A DNA stretch of 64,000 nt from Thelephora terrestris (Eukaryota > Basidiomycota > Agaricomycetes > Thelephorales > Thelephoraceae), in contig WIUZ02000001.1 in assembly GCA_015956445.1 (NCBI GenBank), positions 1,550,001-1,614,000 of the forward strand. The letters are read 5' to 3'. How positions within the stretch are numbered: the stretch's first letter is position 1; every line of letters starts with the position of its first letter. Positions 58,301-64,000 of this stretch are shown here, piece after piece. The notes below the pieces were generated by a model. The model searched no databases, had not been told where the DNA came from, and worked only from the letters and a program-made list of their open reading frames with translations. Both the position numbers and the translations under genes were made by a program.

Positions 58301-60947
58301 GATAATCTCGCAGACTTGGTCCGTTTCTTCATGGAGGAATTTGCAGGTCGTCTTCGCAAGCTACCGTTCCTAGAACCGCTCGCAGCGTCATCCTCTGTAT
58401 CGGATTCGTCGAGGCCATTTGGGTCACCCTCACGTCTCTGCTTCCTCTTCTCTCGACCTTCGAGGATGCTGATTGTCTTGTGACGGTGGAGGTGTTTCTC
58501 GAGATTCTCGATCAGGGACTTCCTGTCCATGCCTCCGGAATTCTCGAAAACCCTCTCGACGCCCTTCCCGACTTCTTTCAGCATTCTAAATAGTTCCATG
58601 ATCTGAGCCTCGAGCTGCGCGATTTGTTCCTCATATCCAGCCCTCTGAGTCTCGAGTTTCCCTTGGAGGCGAGCGGTGTTGGCACGAGAAACCTGCAGTT
58701 TCTCCTCCAATTGAGCAATCTGCCCCTTGAGCTTACCAACCAACCCATCGACGCCCTGGGAAACCTCAGCATCGAGGACATCCTTCTCAAGCTTCAGTTG
58801 TAGGGCATAAGCCCTGGCCTCGGCTGCCTCATCCTCGATGGCCTGCAACCGGTCAGCCTCATTGAACTGGGCTATGATGCGTTCAACCGATTGCCCAAGT
58901 CTGTGCTCGGCCCCCGCCAGTTTCTTGTCTAACACAACATCCGCTACAATGGAGTCTATCAGCTGGTAATAGTGAGTCAAGGCGGGTCCATCTTCTCGAA
59001 TGAGAAGGAGGTGCTGTAGAGTAGACAATAGGTAGTCTTTGGCTTTCAAATTCTCCGTCTTGGCCTGGATAGCTTTGAACACGTCTTCTGGGCTTCGAAG
59101 GTCCTTCAGGAACTCCTGATCGAGGCGCTCACGAAGCTTCTTCTCATCTTCGTCAAGAGTTTGTTGGAAAATCTTCAGGAGTTTATCGAGCGGCGTGTGA
59201 CCAAATTCGCGCAGAAGTTCCAGGATCCGGTGCAAACCAGCAGCCTCCATCTGCGAACGGTGATGTATGCGAAGATCCAAGTCATTGCAGCCAACTAGGA
59301 TACCGTTCATCATGATCATGCAGCTGACCTAGAAGTATGTCAAAGACCATATTCGGGCTGCGAAAAGAAGGGTCACGAACAGCGTAATCGTTCATCGAGC
59401 TATCTGGACCACCAGCTCGACGAATTTCGTCGCTGGCCCCAACCAAGCTTCCCATGACACCCCGTCCGGAGAAGGATTGCTCCATTGATTTAAACCAGTA
59501 CGCGTATGGTGTTGCGACTTCATTATTCGAGGTGCTAAGAGCTTCGAGGCCACTGATGACCAGGGGGAATGCCTGGAAGTCTCGTTCGTAGATGAAAAAG
59601 ACCAAGACATCCGCTATCGCCTTCCTGGTAGGGAGGTGTGGGGTATTTAACGACGCAGCGACTTGGCTGATGATCGCTGGGTGGGTATATGCTTCCTGCG
59701 AACCGAACTAACAGCTACGTTAGCTTAGCTATACAGAAATGGCATCTTGAACTCACGTGGTTGTTGAGGATTGTCTTTATGCACTTCGCAATGCCGAACT
59801 CTAGTTGAATATCCTCGTGCCGCCTGATAGCCGGATTTAGGGAGGCAACGAGAAGTCAAATAAATTGTTTACTGGCCTCTTGTTGCCCTTCCTTGATATC
59901 TGGGCGAGTGCTTGCGCAAGCACAGAAGTCCCTTGTATCGAAACGAAGTGCTTGAACCAACTAAAAGATATTCAGTGGCAGAAGTGGTGAACATCGCGAT
60001 ATAGTTGACCTCAGCTGGTTGCTACGCAGAGATACCTCTAGGCTTGACGCCTGTTTCGCAGTGATAGTTCGGTCCATGAACTTTTGAATATACCACTCGG
60101 GTAATCCCTCGACAAATGGGGCAGAAAAACCGGCCTCTGCATGTTTCTTGGTTTGCTTACGCTCCTCAGACCATCGGAGTTGTTCTGCATTATAGACCAT
60201 TGCCCACTTCTGATCAATGTTCATATTGGGCATATTGTCGCCAAGGTCCAAAGAACGCTTTATCTCTTGGAATAGCACCTCGATTTCCTCGTCGCTGTTT
60301 GGCCTGGGGAAATGGAATTCTTCTGCATGCATACCGTACCGAGCCGCGTGGATCGCATTGCCAATGTGGGTCGGATGGTGGTGCTGGGAAGGTGCTTCGG
60401 AGACAATGGAACGGGTGTTCGCAGACATACGATCGGACCGAGTCGTCGCACGAGATGTTGGCCGAACGGTCTGTTGACCAGGGCCCTTGCGCTGTGAATG
60501 GTAACCCCCAAAGTCTGATACAGACGGACTCATCCTGCCCGACGATACCGAAGTTTCGCTTACGCTCGTGGTTGACCGGTGATGCGAATGGGTCTTATCA
60601 GACTCGCTGTAAAGGGTGGAAGTATCTGCTGTCGATGGCGAATTCATAGGTGAGATTGGCCTGGTAGCAGGGTGCGTGTTATACAATTGATCTCGTTCTT
60701 GCCTCGAGCGATGCATAGTATAGAGGTTTAGCTCTGTGCCATCGGTGGTGAGGGTCGGATTGGTGATTGGAGCAGAAATTACGCTGGGCAATGAGCCCCG
60801 AAGGGCCTGAGAAGTTGTTCCGACATGAATGGGGGTGCGGGGAGAAGGGGCGAGTTCTTCATATGGCTTAGAGGCGCCGAGTTCAGAGGCTGTCGACACA
60901 GAGGATTGGCGAGGTCGGTTCTTTTTGCGAGTGAGGAATGAGTTCAT
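55336..60947 (-). CDS. Formin (Bni1/SepA-type actin nucleator)
   Basis: A Rho-regulated actin nucleator for hyphal tip growth and septation, over 1,500 residues. The N-terminus starts MNSFLTRKKNRPRQ and is Ser/Thr-rich. A GBD/FH3 region starts near 60280 (EEFHFPRPNSDEEIEVLFQEI). It continues with armadillo-like helices and a long coiled coil (58480-58880). FH1 at about 57540-57800 holds several poly-proline runs. FH2 follows with LQWDKIPHQQAQNTVF, the conserved GNYMNGTGVKGGAFGF (about 56480-56530) and its linker. The C-terminus (DMLARLQSDGF near 55600, then Arg-rich RRNRRRPAG) is a good DAD autoregulatory segment. Ten or more introns interrupt the gene. The GGC-rich strand opposite FH1 gives a false poly-glycine frame. 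Confidence 0.93.
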
Positions 60948-61101
60948 ACTCGGACGCAGTCCGGCGCCGTCTTCACCGTCGTTGTGGCCAAAGTATTGAG
61001 AGGCGGAGGAGGTGTGGTTATAACCTGAAAGGTGGTGGGAAACACGTTTGGATCTCCTCTTTCTTTCCTACTGCCACTTCACTTCACGTCCTTCTTTTGC
61101 A

Positions 61102-62085
61102 ATGGCTTTCCGCAACTTCATCATCATTTGTGCCACGTTCGCTGTAGCCCTCGCTCAGTCCACCGAGCTCCAGCTGGAAGCCATCGAGGCTCATTTCCAG
61201 AACGCGGAGCTTGTCCCCGTTCCCATCCCAGTCTTTGACCCGACAGCAGTCCTTACCGCCAACTTCCAGGGCCTTGGAGACATCACTCCTGGTCAACTCA
61301 TCTCCCAAGATCGTTAGAGTCTCTATGGTTATCGCTTCACATGTCTGAGGCTGATTAATTCCACAGAGGTCGCGAACTCTCCCAACCTTACGTTGACTCC
61401 CGCCAACTCAACCATTACCTTGAATGGAAACTACACGGTCGCGATGATTGACCCCGGCGCTGTTGGCTCCGACCAGAGTCAAGGGCAAAACCGTCACTGG
61501 CTCGTGAACGGTGCTACGATTGTTGGTAAGCGTTTCTCTCGCGCCCACCTCACAGAACATCAAGTGACATCCCCCCGCCAGATAACAAGGTCAACTTCGA
61601 CGGTGCCACCACGATCACTGCATATGCAGGACCCGCTCCTCCTGCCGGTTCCGGACCACACAGGTCAGTGTTCCCACACAGATTGTTTTTCTTGCTCTGC
61701 GTTCTCACACGTTCGCAGGTACACCATCGTCATTTACACTCAGGGCGCGAACTTTGCCCCTCCCCAAAACCTCTCTAGCCTTGTCCCGGGGGTTGAGCTG
61801 TTCGACTTCCCCAGCTATGTCAAGAGCACAAACTTGGGACCGCTCGTTGCTGGTATATATTACCAGGTTGAAGTAGGAACTGCCACTGCTTCCATCCCCG
61901 CCACTTCTTCTGTTATTTCTTCCACCCTCCCGGCCGCCAACCCCTCTAGCTCTGGTAAACCTTCCGGAACCAGCAGTGGATCCAAGCCCACCGGCACCAC
62001 CGGCAATACCAGCGGCGCCATGGGTAACCTTGTTAGCGGCTCCCTCTTGGGCATCACAGTTGTATTGAGCTATATCATGTTGTGA
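61102..62085 (+). CDS. Secreted, probably GPI-anchored PEBP-like protein
   Basis: A phosphatidylethanolamine-binding-protein-like fold exported to the cell surface. It starts MAFRNFIIICATFAVALAQS, a clear signal peptide. The PEBP core follows: TVAMIDPGAVG, NRHWLVNGATI (equivalent to the HWLV motif) and, after an intron, AGPAPPAGSGPHRYTIVIYTQ (the GP-P-G-HRY motif). The C-terminus is Ser/Thr/Gly-rich and ends with a short hydrophobic stretch (GSLLGITVVLSYIML), which is the pattern of a GPI-attachment signal. Four exons are seen. Fungal relatives are mostly uncharacterised. The gene is divergent from the formin gene (154 bp). Confidence 0.8.
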
Positions 62086-62269
62086 TACCTGTCTTCTTGT
62101 TTAACGAGGCCGCAATGTACGCGAGGATAACCATTGCGGCACCGCCACCTGTTTAATTTTTCTTGACCTTACATATACTATCGTTAACACACCCACACCA
62201 CGGGATAACCAGGAGTGAGATGATGCTAGTGATCCTACGACTAAAACCAAGAAGACCGTTTTCCCTATT

Positions 62270-64000
62270 TCAACTGGTGTCGTTGTAGCGCTCCCGCGCC
62301 ACTTCGTGGACGTTGTTATATGAAGAGTAGCCGCCGTTGGATAGGGACTCAATGTCTTTACCCTTGGATGCCCCGAGCCCTACACCCTGTGCATAGATAG
62401 CAGTTTGTCTGTAAGGTAGGTGAGCGAGAGAAACAAGAGGGAAGCGAGGCCCTGCCATACATGGGATCGACCCTCCCTTCTCCATTTGTCCCCAAGCCTG
62501 TCCCCTCCGTCCAACCCATCATCTTCAACAGCTTGTTGCCAACATTGTTTTCATCTTGGCCTGGGTTCAGAGGGGGAGGTGGCGGGCTCGGAGGCTTGGG
62601 TGGACCCGGTGCACTACGTCGACCGTTTCCGGAGCTACCACCACCTGAGCTGGATGACGGTGCGGGTGCATCTGGTTGATTGTGCATTACCCGCCGCTCT
62701 GAAGCCCTGTCACGATACTTAGGCGTCTGGTCATCCGTTTTTTGGTCGCTCTTTAGCCGCGCAGCGTTAACTTTATCCCTGGCGACTTCTCTCAAGTTTG
62801 CGTCCTTGTAGTTTTTCTGTTCCGATGTCGAATATGCGCGCACACACCGTACAAGAAATGGACTATACCTTATGGAGATCAGACTCGTTGTTATGTCGTT
62901 TGAGTTGCTCGAGTGACTTGAACTGTCGAGCACAAAGTAGACATGCCATAGTTGTCGTGTTCGAATATTCGAACTCGGTTTCTGGTAAGGGCTCCTCAGG
63001 CTGGGTGACTTTCGGTTGTTCTATGGGCTGAATCTTCACGGTCTAGAATGCAGAGCGGTGAATCAGACGTGGCACGGATTGCTGGGAAGGGGATCTCACC
63101 GAGTTTGATGAAAGTACAGCCAGGGGCTTGTTTTGGTTGATCTCTTGGACGTAGTTCCACTTGTTGATATTGCTTGTTGTCTGGATAGGATAGGGGGTCA
63201 ACACTTCGACTTCGAGCGAAAACCACCGCTTGACCGACCTTCTTACTGGCAATTAAAGGAGCCACTTTCTTTGGGACAACAACTGCGTGTGACGCATCGT
63301 CAATTCGCACATCCAGAAGACTATCCTTGCGCATCTCGAGGTATGAGACAGACCCTTGGAATCGCCCGCGTTCGCATCAGAATCATCTTGTCCATCCCCC
63401 TCCTCTGCGAGCGAGAAGCCCAGAGAGGCAGGTGCAACCTTTGACGCGGAAGAGGCTAAGGGTTGGTCAAAAAATTGTTCAAGGTCTGCGGTGGTGATCT
63501 CACCAGTGAGCGTCTGTTTGTTTGCAGATAATCCACCCTTATTGAAGCTCAGTGTAACGGGTTTGTCTGATAAAGGGAGGGTGGTGGCCTCTTTGGGTGT
63601 ATCTTGGGTTGTCGCTGTTGTTGTTGTCAATGCTAGGGGAAATCCTCATCGGATTGATAGCAGACCTTTCTTCTTCTTCTCTTTTTTCTCTTTGTTGACC
63701 TGCTCTTGAGCAAAAGTTGCGGACTGTTCGACTTCGAACTCGAGAACAGCAATCATCGAACCCTCGTCCCAGTATTTCACGTATGCATCCTCCAGACCGC
63801 CGAGAGCCATCGAAGAAGGGATGCACGAATCATCCTTGAGAGAGAAGTCTGGGATTGGTTGGAACGAGTAGGGGTGAGCGAAGGAGGCCGCCACAGGTCT
63901 GTCAGAAATACGGAATCCGTTCGGGTGAATCTGCGGCGCCATTGTCGCGGCAAGTGTAGCTGATGCAGACTAAGGAGGCTGAGTAAAGGGTTCTTTCCCG
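62270..64000 (-). CDS. RBM5/RBM10-like RNA-binding splicing factor (5' end off window)
   Basis: The 3' part of a gene transcribed from beyond the right edge. The first visible exon, after an AG at about 63970, reads ATLAATMAPQIHPNGFRISDRPVAASFAHPYSF, typical of the region just after an RRM in this family; the RRM itself is outside the window. Further on come a C2H2 finger (CLLCARQF, with His in LKRHNNESDLH, about 62890-62950), a Lys/Arg-rich helix (LREVARDKVNAARL), a Pro-rich linker and a G-patch (LLKMMGWTEGTGLGTNGEGR, then, after an intron, YAQGVGLGASKG). The end is ERYNDTS. These features match the RBM5/RBM10 spliceosomal proteins that affect 3' splice-site choice. About five introns are visible. 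The Met at 63942 is internal, not the start. Confidence 0.82.

Noticed and set aside
59282-59605. Possible separate gene in the middle of the formin locus
   Set aside because: The frame (VFFIYERDFQAFPLVISGLEAL) continues the FH3 armadillo helices of the formin, so it is an exon.
1-64000. Transposable elements, CRISPR arrays, origins, biosynthetic cluster
   Set aside because: I saw no reverse transcriptase, transposase, long terminal repeats, inverted repeats, spaced direct repeats, or NRPS/PKS/terpene synthase signatures.

Overview
The window reads as nuclear DNA of a filamentous basidiomycete, most likely an Agaricomycete. Genes are packed at roughly one per 2.3 kb. They carry many 45-60 nt GT-AG introns, intergenic gaps are often under 150 bp, and both tRNA genes have an intron after the anticodon. 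Protein content (class-I formin, 1,3-beta-glucan synthase, GCIP-like protein, basidiomycete-type small Cys-rich protein, GPI-type PEBP protein) agrees. There are no Shine-Dalgarno sites, operons, CRISPR arrays or recognisable transposons. Exon boundaries given here were worked out by eye from splice consensus and reading-frame continuity, so gene ends are firmer than internal junctions.

Layout, left to right. 0-7.4 kb: the 3' end of an unknown gene, an EMB8/YheT-type alpha/beta hydrolase (-), and a very large disordered protein (+). 7.5-13.5 kb: a short-chain dehydrogenase (-) head to head with a SET-domain lysine methyltransferase (+), then a disordered nuclear-type protein (+) and a GCIP/CCNDBP1-like protein (-). 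13.5-22.5 kb: mitochondrial i-AAA protease YME1 (+), a 74-aa Cys-rich protein (+), TFIIH helicase RAD3/XPD (-) and a TPR-like membrane protein (+). 22.5-32.3 kb: tRNA-Arg(CCU), dipeptidyl peptidase III, uridine phosphorylase (-), PP2C phosphatase PTC7 (-), an orphan NLR-type N-terminal domain (+), and an LRR protein (-).

32.7-44.7 kb: 1,3-beta-glucan synthase FKS1, RNA polymerase III subunit RPC82, the complex-I assembly methyltransferase NDUFAF5, tRNA m1G9 methyltransferase TRM10 (-), and a metallophosphoesterase. 44.8-64 kb: FACT subunit SPT16, a second alpha/beta hydrolase, a Ser/Pro-rich protein, ER glucosidase I (GH63), tRNA-Leu(UAA), a formin (-), a secreted PEBP-like protein and the 3' part of an RBM5/RBM10-like splicing factor (-) that runs off the right edge.

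The genes are mostly housekeeping and do not form one pathway. Several share functional areas: cell wall and polarity (FKS1, formin, GLS1, PEBP-GPI), mitochondria (YME1, PTC7, NDUFAF5), chromatin and transcription (RAD3, SPT16, RPC82, SET) and RNA maturation (TRM10, RBM-like, two tRNAs). I found no convincing new multi-gene system. The best leads are the orphan NLR-type N-terminal domain, the unusual hot-spot 1 of the glucan synthase, a 27-bp tandem duplication that doubles the start codon of NDUFAF5, the Cys-rich microprotein, and two large unassigned disordered proteins.
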